The notes under the pieces: model-generated
What the model saw: only the letters and a program-made list of their open reading frames with translations
What the model was told of the DNA's origin: nothing
The model's database searches: none
Shown: positions 25,533 through 33,353 of the stretch, piece by piece
Layout: each line of letters opens with the position of its first letter
Position numbering within the stretch: position 1 is the stretch's first letter
Assembly: GCA_944389895.1 (NCBI GenBank)
Contig: CALXOA010000128.1
Coordinates: 1-64,000, forward strand
Reading direction: 5' to 3'
DNA from: an uncultured Victivallis sp.
GTDB taxonomy: Bacteria > Verrucomicrobiota > Lentisphaeria > Victivallales > Victivallaceae
DNA length: 64,000 bases
Translations under genes and position numbers: made by a program

Positions 25533-26612
25533 ATGTCCAGAAAAATCAAAGTCGGAATCCTCGGCCTCGGCCGTGCCGGCCGCAACATGCAGACCCCGGA
25601 AATCGCCTTCTATCCCGACAAATTCGAAATCGTCGCCGCCGCCGATCACGCCGCCGACCGCAGGGAGAACCTGCCGGACGCCCTGCGGAACGCGAAACTT
25701 TACGCTTCCTGCGAAGAGCTGGTCGCCGACCCGGACGTCGAACTGGTCGCCATCGCGCTGCGCCATCAGGACCACACCCCCTGGGCGATTCGCGCTCTGG
25801 AAGCGGGGAAATTCGTCAGCATCGATAAACCGCTCGCAGTCAACTATCAGCAGATTCTGGAACTGAAAGCGGTCGCGGATCGTCATCCCGGACGCCTCTT
25901 TCCCCGCCAGAACCGGCGGTTCGAAGCTCCGTTTCAGAAAGCGCTGCAACTGCTCGAGACCGGTGTACTCGGCAAACTGTCGCTCTTCAAGCTTTACCGC
26001 AGTTGCGGCTACTGCCGCCGCAACGACTGGATGACGATGACCGAATTTGCCGGCGGATTACTGACCAACTGGGGCCCCCACATCATCGACCAGGCGCTGC
26101 GCTACCTCGATGCTCCGGTTATCGACGTATGGGCGGACCTGCGTTCGGTAATCAGCATCGGCGACGGCGACGATCAGATGAAAATCCTGTTGCGCGCCGC
26201 CAACGGCCGCGTAGCCGATATTGAAATCTCCGGTACACAGACCATGCCGGGGCGCGAACTTGAAATCCGCGGGGAACGAGGTACGCTTGTCTACGACCCG
26301 AGCCTCGATCCGGGCCATATCGTGATGCGTTACGTCGACCCGGTACACAAGTTCAACCGGCTCGAACCCCATCGTGAAAACCCGCCGCTGGCTTACGGAA
26401 ACTTCGACGAGACGCTGACCTTCATCGACCAGAAGGTGGAAATTCCGGAAATACCGAGCGCCGTGATCTGGAGCCACATCTACGACAGCATCGTCAATGG
26501 AATCCCCTTCCCGATCAAGCTTGAAGAGAGCATGGAAGTCGTGCGCATTACCGATCTCGTCTTCGAAAAAAGCGGGTTCCGGCCGACTGACAAATTCGCC
26601 GCGCAGGCTTGA
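25533..26612 (+). CDS. Gfo/Idh/MocA family oxidoreductase
   Basis: A 359-residue NAD(P)-dependent sugar dehydrogenase. The Rossmann motif GILGLGRAGRNM is at the N-terminus, and IDKPLAVNYQQ contains the family's catalytic Lys-Pro. The C-terminal domain has NWGPHIIDQALRYLD with the usual Asp-x3-His-type pair. It probably oxidises a sugar hydroxyl, in line with its ThuA partner. The ATG at 25533 has AAGGAG eight bases upstream, better than the one at 25527. It is the last gene of the AraC-linked operon. Confidence 0.93.
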   Translation: MSRKIKVGILGLGRAGRNMQTPEIAFYPDKFEIVAAADHAADRRENLPDALRNAKLYASCEELVADPDVELVAIALRHQDHTPWAIRALEAGKFVSIDKPLAVNYQQILELKAVADRHPGRLFPRQNRRFEAPFQKALQLLETGVLGKLSLFKLYRSCGYCRRNDWMTMTEFAGGLLTNWGPHIIDQALRYLDAPVIDVWADLRSVISIGDGDDQMKILLRAANGRVADIEISGTQTMPGRELEIRGERGTLVYDPSLDPGHIVMRYVDPVHKFNRLEPHRENPPLAYGNFDETLTFIDQKVEIPEIPSAVIWSHIYDSIVNGIPFPIKLEESMEVVRITDLVFEKSGFRPTDKFAAQA

Positions 26613-26635
26613 AACCGCGCCGTGTTTCAAGCGGG

Positions 26636-26678
26636 GGAGCCGTCCCGTCTTTCCCACCGGAACGGCGGAACGGCTTCC
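26636..26678 (+). terminator. Probable terminator of the sugar operon
   Basis: GGAGCCGT (26636-26643) pairs with ACGGCTTCC (26670-26678) with one bulge, followed by a broken T-rich stretch. It lies between the Gfo/Idh gene and the convergent dehydrogenase gene. Confidence 0.35.
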
Positions 26679-26692
26679 TGTGTTTCCCTGTT

Positions 26693-28105
26693 TTACTGCC
26701 CGTCCCGACCGGACACGGAACAGACTTTACCGGGATTCAGAATCCCGGTCGGATCGAATACTTTTTTGATTCCGGCCATCAATTCGATCAGATCCGGGCC
26801 GAGCGATTCGGCAAGGTAAGGCTGCTTGACGAAACCGATGCCGTGTTCCCCGGAAACCTGTCCGCCAAATTCACGCGCCTTATCGTAAAGTTCCTGGAAG
26901 ACGGCACCGAGGGTCCGTTTCCACGCAGCCTCATCGAGCTCGTCGCGCAATACGTAAATGTGCAGATTCCCGTCCCCGGCGTGACCGAAGGAGCGGATGC
27001 GGATCCGGTGTTTCTCCTCCAGCGACGCTGAAAACTTGATGAAGTCCGCAACCCGGCGCCGCGGAACCACCACGTCGCACTCATCCATTTCCGTGGTGGA
27101 ACTTTTGATCGCTTCGAGAAATGCGCCGCGCGCCTTCCAGATCGACTCGTTGCGTTCCGGCGTGTTCGAGATCAGGACGTCGAGTGCGCCGTTGTCGATG
27201 CAGATCCGCGCGACATTGTCGTAGGCCGCTTCAATCTCCCCGGTACTGTTGCCGTCGAAAGTCAGCAGAAGATACGCGTCGGAACTCTTGTCCGGGTAGG
27301 AGCGCCCGAGGAACTCCTCCGCGGCCAGAATCACCGATCGCTCCATGAACTCCACCGCGGTCGGAACGGATTTCGACTTGATGATCAGCGGCACCGTTTC
27401 AATCGCCTGCGCCAGTGTCGGAAACGGGACCAGCAGACTGATCGCCCGCCGCGGCAGCGGAATCAGCCGCAGCGTCGCCCGGGTGACGATTCCAAGGGTT
27501 CCCTCGGAGCCGACAATCAGATTGAGCAGACTGTAGCCGGAACTGTTTTTCACCACTTTTCCGCCGAGCTCGATCACCCGTCCGTCCGCGAGCACCACCT
27601 CGAGCCCGCGCACATAGTCGCGGGTCACACCATACTTGACTGCGCGCATTCCACCGGCATTGGTACTGATGTTGCCGCCGATTGTCGCGGATTTCTCCCC
27701 CGGATCGGGAGGATAGAAGAGCCCTAACGGCTCCACCAGCGCGGCAATCTCCATCAGAAGAACACCGGGCTCAAGGGTCAGCGTCAGGTTCTCCTCATCG
27801 ATTTCGAGCACCCGGTTCATCTTCGAAAGATCGAGCATGATGCCGCCGGCACGGGCGACCGCCCCGCCGACCAGACCGGTTCCCTGCCCGCGCGGAGTGA
27901 CCGGAATATGATGTGTGAAGGCGAATCGCATTACAGCCGATACCTCGGCGGTGGAACGGGCGCGAACCAGCGCCTCGGGACGGCACCGGAGACCGGCAAG
28001 CTCATCATGGCAGAAATCATCATGTATTTCCGCGGCGGGAATCACTTCTGCAGCAAGCCGGCTGAGTTCAGCGGTCAGTTCCGGAGTCAATTTCGTATAT
28101 TCCAT
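26693..28105 (-). CDS. FAD-linked lactate dehydrogenase subunit (GlcD/LctD-like)
   Basis: A 470-residue FAD-binding oxidoreductase. The N-terminal FAD_binding_4 domain holds GQGTGLVGGAV and GEKSATIGGNISTNAGG. The C-terminal cap has FGHAGDGNLHIY with the metal-binding histidines and GEHGIGFVKQPYL. Family members oxidise D-lactate or glycolate. It follows etfA by one base, and the order etfB-etfA-glcD matches the lctBCD genes of the electron-bifurcating lactate dehydrogenase of Acetobacterium woodii. In that complex, lactate oxidation by NAD+ is driven by simultaneous oxidation of reduced ferredoxin. The substrate here is inferred as lactate. Confidence 0.88.
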   Translation of the reverse strand: MEYTKLTPELTAELSRLAAEVIPAAEIHDDFCHDELAGLRCRPEALVRARSTAEVSAVMRFAFTHHIPVTPRGQGTGLVGGAVARAGGIMLDLSKMNRVLEIDEENLTLTLEPGVLLMEIAALVEPLGLFYPPDPGEKSATIGGNISTNAGGMRAVKYGVTRDYVRGLEVVLADGRVIELGGKVVKNSSGYSLLNLIVGSEGTLGIVTRATLRLIPLPRRAISLLVPFPTLAQAIETVPLIIKSKSVPTAVEFMERSVILAAEEFLGRSYPDKSSDAYLLLTFDGNSTGEIEAAYDNVARICIDNGALDVLISNTPERNESIWKARGAFLEAIKSSTTEMDECDVVVPRRRVADFIKFSASLEEKHRIRIRSFGHAGDGNLHIYVLRDELDEAAWKRTLGAVFQELYDKAREFGGQVSGEHGIGFVKQPYLAESLGPDLIELMAGIKKVFDPTGILNPGKVCSVSGRDGQ

Positions 28106-28106
28106 G

Positions 28107-29303
28107 TTACAGGGAACCTCCCTTTTCGATCAGCTTTTCCAGATCGGGAATGATTTCGTAAAGATCTCCGACGATTCCGATATGGGCAAGATTGAAAATC
28201 GGCGCGGCCGGATCGGTATTGATCGCCACGATCCGTTCGGAACCCTTCATGCCGGCCGCGAACTGAACCGATCCGGAAATACCGCAGCAGATAATCAGTT
28301 TCGGTGCAACCGTCCGCCCGGACAACCCGATCTGGCGGCGGTGATCGAGCCAGCCGTTTTCGATCAGGCAGCGAGTTCCTGCGAGCTGGCCGTTCAGCCT
28401 GGAAGCGAGCCGCCGGAACATCTCGAGATCTTCGGCACGGCGGACACCGCGCCCGACCGCGACGATCACCTCGGCTTCCTCGATGCCGACTTCGGGAGAT
28501 TTCGGTTCGACGTCGATCACCCGGATAACACTTTCAAGTTTCTCCGGAGCGATCCGGCATTCGACGATCTCCCCCCGCGGGGAAGCGACAGGCTCCGGCA
28601 GCGCGAAGATCTTGTAACGCACCGTTGCAAACTGCGGCCGGTGGTGTGGCGTATTGATGTGAGCCATGATATTGCCGCCGAAAGCGGGACGGATCTGTTC
28701 GAGATCGGAGTTTTCCTTGATATCCAGCACGGTGCAATCGGCGGTAAGCCCGGTACGGAACCGGGCGGCAAGACGTGGAGCCAGCGTGCGTCCGATCGGT
28801 GTGCCGCCGGCGAGAATCACCGCCGGATGATTGTTGCGGATGAAATCCTCCACCGCCGCCGCGTAGGGTTCAATCCGGAAATTCTCCAGCGCCGGGGCGT
28901 CGTAGACAAATACCCTGTCGGCCCCGAAGGCGATCAACTCCCGGGCCGCCTCGCCGACCCGGTATCCCGGCAGAACCGCCAGCACCTCATGCCCGACCCG
29001 GGCCGCAAGTTCACGCGCCTTGCCGAGCAACTCCAGGGAGACCGGGTGAAGCCGTCCGCCGGAAATCTCGGCGTATACCGCAATGCCGCGCCACTTCGAT
29101 TTGTCTACCGCGGTACGCGGTGTATCCTCAAAGGTAACCGCACCGCCGGTATCGCGTTTCAAACAGAGCCGGCACATCCGGCAACTGCCGTTGATGACGA
29201 TCTTCCCATCCACATACTCCATCGCACCGAAGGGACAGATTTCGACGATCTCCCGCGCCCGCTCCGGGGTCAGATTCGCCATGTTGACAACGATTCGCGC
29301 CAT
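28107..29303 (-). CDS. etfA: Electron transfer flavoprotein alpha subunit with ferredoxin domain
   Basis: A 398-residue EtfA. Residues 1-60 add a ferredoxin-like domain with Cys23, Cys41, Cys44 and Cys47 (four Cys, enough for one [4Fe-4S] cluster), as in LctC. The EtfA core follows, ending with the FAD-binding domain (CGISGSVQFAAGMKGS, then AINTDPAAPIFN and GIVGDL). It should form a heterodimer with EtfB and pass electrons between ferredoxin, NAD and the dehydrogenase. It starts three bases after the etfB stop. Confidence 0.93.
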   Translation of the reverse strand: MARIVVNMANLTPERAREIVEICPFGAMEYVDGKIVINGSCRMCRLCLKRDTGGAVTFEDTPRTAVDKSKWRGIAVYAEISGGRLHPVSLELLGKARELAARVGHEVLAVLPGYRVGEAARELIAFGADRVFVYDAPALENFRIEPYAAAVEDFIRNNHPAVILAGGTPIGRTLAPRLAARFRTGLTADCTVLDIKENSDLEQIRPAFGGNIMAHINTPHHRPQFATVRYKIFALPEPVASPRGEIVECRIAPEKLESVIRVIDVEPKSPEVGIEEAEVIVAVGRGVRRAEDLEMFRRLASRLNGQLAGTRCLIENGWLDHRRQIGLSGRTVAPKLIICCGISGSVQFAAGMKGSERIVAINTDPAAPIFNLAHIGIVGDLYEIIPDLEKLIEKGGSL

Positions 29304-29306
29304 AGC

Positions 29307-30107
29307 TCACCTCGGCTGCTGCAGAAATTTATGGGTGAAGAGGTACTCCCCGAGTCGCCGCGCAATTTCCGCAGCCGGTCCATCCCAGCGCTCCCGCATT
29401 CCATCCGTTTCGGGGGGGAAAATCCGGATCACCTGCGTCGGGGACCCGTTGAGTCCGTAATGCTTTTCATCGGAATCCGGCAGATCGGCCAGCGAAAGCT
29501 TCCTGATCGGCAGTTCCGCCGTCGCCAGCTTGAGCCGGTAGGAGGGAAGCCGGGGTTCGCCGATGCTCTTCTCGACACAGATCAGCGCCGGCAACGGCAG
29601 TGCAACCGTCTGAAGCTCCAGAGGCAGATCGCAGACGAGGGTAAGCTCCGCGCGATTCGCCCTGACCACGCGGACTACATTCGCAACGTGCGGTATTCCC
29701 AGAAATTCCGCCAGTTCCGCCCCGACCTGCGCCGTGTCGCCGTCGGTGGTCTGTCGGCCGCAGATCACGAGGTCGAACGGCCCTGCCGCCCGCAGCGCCT
29801 GGCTGATCGCATAGCTTGTTGCGAGCACATCGGCACCGGCAAACCGGCGGTCGGAAACCAACACTGCGTCATCGGCCCCCATCATGAAGGCTTCACGCAG
29901 AATCGCCTCCGCCTGCGGTGGCCCCATGGTCAGGGCAACCACTTCCGCGCCGAGCTCCTCCTTGAGCCGGAGTGCCGTTTCCAGCGCATAGAGGTCATAT
30001 GGATTGAGCTTGGATTCGACGCCGTCACGCTTGAGCGTACCGGTTTCGGGATCGACTTCCACCTGCGTCGTCCCCGGAACCTGTTTGATGCAGACTGCTA
30101 TTTTCAT
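29307..30107 (-). CDS. etfB: Electron transfer flavoprotein beta subunit
   Basis: A 266-residue EtfB, starting MKIAVCIKQVPGT as usual. The region LTMGPPQAEAILREAFMMGADDAVLVSD and VICGRQTTDGDTAQVG are the conserved nucleotide-binding segments that, in bifurcating ETFs, hold the second FAD. It is the first gene of a three-gene operon with etfA and the lactate-dehydrogenase-like gene, spaced 3 and 1 bases. The start at 30107 is clear from homology; a longer frame to 30191 has no family counterpart. Its promoter is at 30182-30210. Confidence 0.94.
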   Translation of the reverse strand: MKIAVCIKQVPGTTQVEVDPETGTLKRDGVESKLNPYDLYALETALRLKEELGAEVVALTMGPPQAEAILREAFMMGADDAVLVSDRRFAGADVLATSYAISQALRAAGPFDLVICGRQTTDGDTAQVGAELAEFLGIPHVANVVRVVRANRAELTLVCDLPLELQTVALPLPALICVEKSIGEPRLPSYRLKLATAELPIRKLSLADLPDSDEKHYGLNGSPTQVIRIFPPETDGMRERWDGPAAEIARRLGEYLFTHKFLQQPR

Positions 30108-30181
30108 ACCTGGTTCCCTGATCTCTCCCGTTTGCCGGCAGCGGTCCCCCGGGATTCGTCGACCGCTTCCTTTCCCTGAAA

Positions 30182-30210
30182 AAAATATCACCGCTGGCGG
30201 GGAAAAACAA
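30182..30210 (-). promoter_or_regulatory. Predicted sigma70 promoter for the etfBA-lactate dehydrogenase operon
   Basis: On the minus strand TTGTTT (30205-30210) and TATTTT (30182-30187) are 17 bases apart, 75 bases before the ATG at 30107. Confidence 0.5.
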
Positions 30211-30217
30211 CCCCTTC

Positions 30218-30256
30218 ATATGATAATATTCTGATAATAATATGATACGATTCTGA
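30218..30256. repeat. Tandem 17-bp direct repeat between divergent promoters
   Basis: ATATGATAATATTCTGA (30218-30234) and ATATGATACGATTCTGA (30240-30256) match at 15 of 17 positions and are 22 bases (two helical turns) apart. They lie directly upstream of the etfB -35 and about 30 bases upstream of the 30288 promoter, so a regulator bound here could act on either gene. Confidence 0.6.
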
Positions 30257-30287
30257 AAAATGATCAAACCGTCGCCGCCAATCCGGT

Positions 30288-30316
30288 TTGACTTGGATCA
30301 TCTTTCATGATATAAT
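30288..30316 (+). promoter_or_regulatory. Predicted strong sigma70 promoter for the glycerol-1-phosphate dehydrogenase-like gene
   Basis: TTGACT (30288-30293) and TATAAT (30311-30316) are 17 bases apart, 44 bases before the ATG at 30361. Confidence 0.65.
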
Positions 30317-30360
30317 AAAACATGTTTTTCTCAACAGTGCAAGAGCGATTTCAGATCTGA

Positions 30361-31668
30361 ATGGAAAGAATGCGTTTTCTGGCATCTACCCTCGACCGGA
30401 CCATTGAGTGCGGTTGCGGGCTCAGTCATCATGTCGCGACGCGACAGATTTTCGTCGGCGCCGGCGCTCTTGCCCGTCTGCCCAGACTTCTGGCGGATCT
30501 GGGACTCTCCGGGCGCGGCCTGATCATCGGCGACGAAAACACTCTTGCTGCCGCCGGAACACGCCTGGGCACGCTGCTGGCCACTGCGGGGCGCAGCTCG
30601 GAACGGCTCTGCCTGACGCCCGGAGCCGGCAGCAGTCGCATCCGCTGCGACCTGAGAACTCTCCGAAAGACGCAGACCTGTCTGAAAGGGAACTTCCAGT
30701 GGGCGATCGCCGTAGGTTCCGGCTCGATCGGCGACCTGGTCAGAATCTCCGCAACCCGCGTGGGGATTCCCTACATCGCGGTAGTCACCGCGCCATCGAA
30801 CGCTGGAATTCTGTCACCGGAAGCGGAAATGCTCGACCGGGACAACATTCCGCAACAGGTCGCCGGATTGACTCCGGCCGCCGGAGTAATCGCTGATATC
30901 GAACTTTTCCGCGCCGCACCGCCGGAGCTGATCCGGGCCGGAGTCGGCGATGCCATCAGCTGCGCGGTCTCTCCGCTGGAATGGCAACTGAACCGCCTGC
31001 TCTGTGCGGAGCCCTATTGTGAACGGGCCGGCCGCCTGGTCCGAACCGAGTTCAAAAATTTCCTCGAGGCGGCTGCCGTTCCTCAGGATTCCCCGGAGTT
31101 TCTCGGGGCCCTCACCCGGATTCTCCTCACCTCGGGGTGTGCGACACAACTGGTCGGCAGAAACAATCCGGCCACCGGCGGAGAACACGCCTTCGGTCGC
31201 GCCGCCGAAACGATAGCCCACCAGCGCGGGCGGGAACCGCTGCCCCACGGTCTCAACGTGGCGGCCGGAAGCTGGGTGCTCGCGGAATCGTATCGCCGAC
31301 TGTTCCGGCCGCGGAGGCGTCATACAACAGGCACGTACAATCCGGGACGCCTGGAACAACTGGCCTCAGGCTGGAAAAACTTCCATCTGGACGCCGGGCA
31401 GACGCTGCAGGAAAAGGCCGACCGTCTCCGAAACGCGGAGGCTGGTCTGGAGCAGCTCTTCGCTCCGGCGTTCCGCAGGGCAGTCTCCCACCTCGAAGAG
31501 CAATACCAGACGCTCCGGAAACTCTACCGCCGTTTTGAGTTGCCGCACCGACCTGAGGATCTGGGCTTGTCTCCAGAGGACTCGGCGTTCCTGCTGGAAC
31601 ACGCTTCGGCGCTGACCGGTCGGCTGTCACTCCTCGACCTGATTCCGGGGATGATCCGTCCCGCATGA
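30361..31668 (+). CDS. Glycerol-1-phosphate dehydrogenase-like protein (AraM/EgsA family)
   Basis: A 435-residue protein of the iron/zinc alcohol dehydrogenase fold. VGSGSIGDLVR corresponds to the family's NAD-binding GSGTINDL, GVGDAISCAVSPLEW to the metal-binding Asp segment, and TGGEHAFGRAAE and LPHG to the histidine segments. G1P dehydrogenases reduce dihydroxyacetone phosphate to sn-glycerol 1-phosphate, the archaeal lipid backbone, and occur in some bacteria as AraM. Differences: the usual SEHxxSH reads GEHAFGR, losing one His. The C-terminal part (about 320-435) is longer than I expect. Activity and substrate are therefore uncertain. The start could also be the ATG three codons later. 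Confidence 0.75.
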   Translation: MERMRFLASTLDRTIECGCGLSHHVATRQIFVGAGALARLPRLLADLGLSGRGLIIGDENTLAAAGTRLGTLLATAGRSSERLCLTPGAGSSRIRCDLRTLRKTQTCLKGNFQWAIAVGSGSIGDLVRISATRVGIPYIAVVTAPSNAGILSPEAEMLDRDNIPQQVAGLTPAAGVIADIELFRAAPPELIRAGVGDAISCAVSPLEWQLNRLLCAEPYCERAGRLVRTEFKNFLEAAAVPQDSPEFLGALTRILLTSGCATQLVGRNNPATGGEHAFGRAAETIAHQRGREPLPHGLNVAAGSWVLAESYRRLFRPRRRHTTGTYNPGRLEQLASGWKNFHLDAGQTLQEKADRLRNAEAGLEQLFAPAFRRAVSHLEEQYQTLRKLYRRFELPHRPEDLGLSPEDSAFLLEHASALTGRLSLLDLIPGMIRPA

Positions 31669-31752
31669 GCAACGGGCATATCCGGTCGCTGCAAAAAGAG
31701 CTGCCCCCGCCTCCCCGAAGACAACATTGTCGGGAAGAGTATCCATTCCGGG

Positions 31753-31781
31753 TTGCATTCAAGGCGAAACGGCGTTATTTT
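31753..31781 (+). promoter_or_regulatory. Predicted promoter for gltS
   Basis: TTGCAT (31753-31758) and TATTTT (31776-31781) are 17 bases apart, 48 bases before the ATG at 31830. Confidence 0.5.
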
Positions 31782-31829
31782 TACGGAATATCCATCGACT
31801 TCGTATCTTTCAGAAAGGAATATTGATCT

Positions 31830-33188
31830 ATGACCGCCGTCATGTCCTTCTGCGGACTGTGTCTGCTGCTCGTTCTGGGGAAAGCCGTCCGCACTGCCGT
31901 TCCGCTGTTTCAGCGCCTCTATCTGCCCGCCTCGGTCATCGGCGGACTGATCGGACTTGCCTGGATCAACACATTCGGAAAAAACTTCTCCCCCGACTGG
32001 CACGCCTCCTGGAATGCCATTCCCGGATTTCTGATCAACATCGTCTTTGCCGCCCTTTTCATCGGAGCCGCCCTGCCCCGGTTGCGCGACGTCTGGCATC
32101 TTGCGGCACCGCAGCTCTGCTATGGTCAACTGCTCGCCTGGGGGCAGTACGTGGTCGGACTCGCACTGGCCGGACTGGTGCTGATTCCGGTATTCCACGT
32201 CGATCGCGGATTCGGGACTCTGCTGGAAATCGGCTTCGAAGGAGGACACGGTACGGTGGCCGGATTAAGTTCCGTATTCGATAATTTCAACTGGTCGGTC
32301 GGCCGTGACCTGGGCTTCACGATGGCGACGGCGGGAATGGTTCTGGGAATTGTGATCGGCATGGCACTGATCAACCTCGCCGTACGACGCGGCTGGGTCA
32401 GGAACGTCAGACAATTCGCCGACCAGGACCGCTACGAACGCCGCGGGATCTACCCACGCCATGCCCAGCCGCCGGCCGGCAAACAGACCGTGTTCAGCGA
32501 TTCAATCGACTCCCTTGGATTTCATGTCGCGGTGATCGGACTTGCCGTGTTGATCGGTTACGGACTCAAAGAGGTCCTGCTTCTGATCAACCAGATCGTG
32601 CCGGATGGAGTGCGGGATCTTCAGGTGCTCGAGAGCTTTCCTCTCTTTCCGCTCTGTCTGATCGGCGGATTGATCCTTCAGAAATTGCTGACCGCAGTTC
32701 ACCTTGACGCTCTGGTCGATCACGGTCAGATCCAGCGGCTCGGCGGAGCATCCCTCGATTTCCTGGTGGTGGCTGCGGTGGCGTCGATCCGGCTTGACTT
32801 CGTGGCCACCTACTGGTTGCCGTTGTTGTTGCTGGTGATCGCGGGAACCGCCTGGAATGTGTTCGGAGTGCTCTTCATCGCTCCGAGATTGCTGAAAAAC
32901 GCCTGGTTTGAACGCGGAATCGCCGAATTTGGTCAGTCGATGGGAGTCACCGCCACCGGACTGCTGCTTCTGCGAACCGTCGATCCGGAAAACCGGACCG
33001 TCGCGGCGCAGGCATTCGGTTACAAGCAGTTGCTGCACGAACCGATCATGGGCGGCGGGATCTGGACCTCCATGGCGCTGCCTCTGGTGATCACCCAGGG
33101 AAATCTCCCCGTCTGGCTGATCAGCGTCGGAGTCATGGCGGCCTGGCTGCTGTTCTGGTTTTTCGCACTTCGCCACCGGGAGGCGTGA
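31830..33188 (+). CDS. gltS: Sodium/glutamate symporter (GltS family)
   Basis: A 452-residue membrane transporter with two repeated halves of about five helices each. Each half contains a glycine-rich re-entrant signature: GFEGGHGTVAGL in the first and an equivalent near SMGVTATGLLLLRTVDP in the second. GltS takes up glutamate with Na+. Substrate preference is inferred from the family. The gene stands alone, with its own promoter (31753-31781) and terminator (33329-33353). Confidence 0.88.
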   Translation: MTAVMSFCGLCLLLVLGKAVRTAVPLFQRLYLPASVIGGLIGLAWINTFGKNFSPDWHASWNAIPGFLINIVFAALFIGAALPRLRDVWHLAAPQLCYGQLLAWGQYVVGLALAGLVLIPVFHVDRGFGTLLEIGFEGGHGTVAGLSSVFDNFNWSVGRDLGFTMATAGMVLGIVIGMALINLAVRRGWVRNVRQFADQDRYERRGIYPRHAQPPAGKQTVFSDSIDSLGFHVAVIGLAVLIGYGLKEVLLLINQIVPDGVRDLQVLESFPLFPLCLIGGLILQKLLTAVHLDALVDHGQIQRLGGASLDFLVVAAVASIRLDFVATYWLPLLLLVIAGTAWNVFGVLFIAPRLLKNAWFERGIAEFGQSMGVTATGLLLLRTVDPENRTVAAQAFGYKQLLHEPIMGGGIWTSMALPLVITQGNLPVWLISVGVMAAWLLFWFFALRHREA

Positions 33189-33328
33189 TGGGAAGTCGGC
33201 CCGGGGCGTTTCCTCGCCCCTGCTGCCGGCGAGTCCGGTTCCAGGGAAAGCGGAGCCGCCCGGGAGAACCGCCTCCTGCCGCGGAAGGCACACTGCCGCT
33301 CGAACAGAAAACCATCGCCCGGCAGCGC

Positions 33329-33353
33329 GTTACCAACCGGTAACTACTTTTTT
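33329..33353 (+). terminator. Rho-independent terminator of gltS
   Basis: GTTACC (33329-33334) and GGTAAC (33339-33344) form a stem with loop AACC, followed by TAC and six T. It overlaps the stop codon of the convergent helicase gene. Confidence 0.65.

Noticed and set aside
27915-30179. A 754-codon open frame on the plus strand
   Set aside because: It is antisense to the well-supported lactate dehydrogenase, etfA and etfB genes and shows no recognisable motif.
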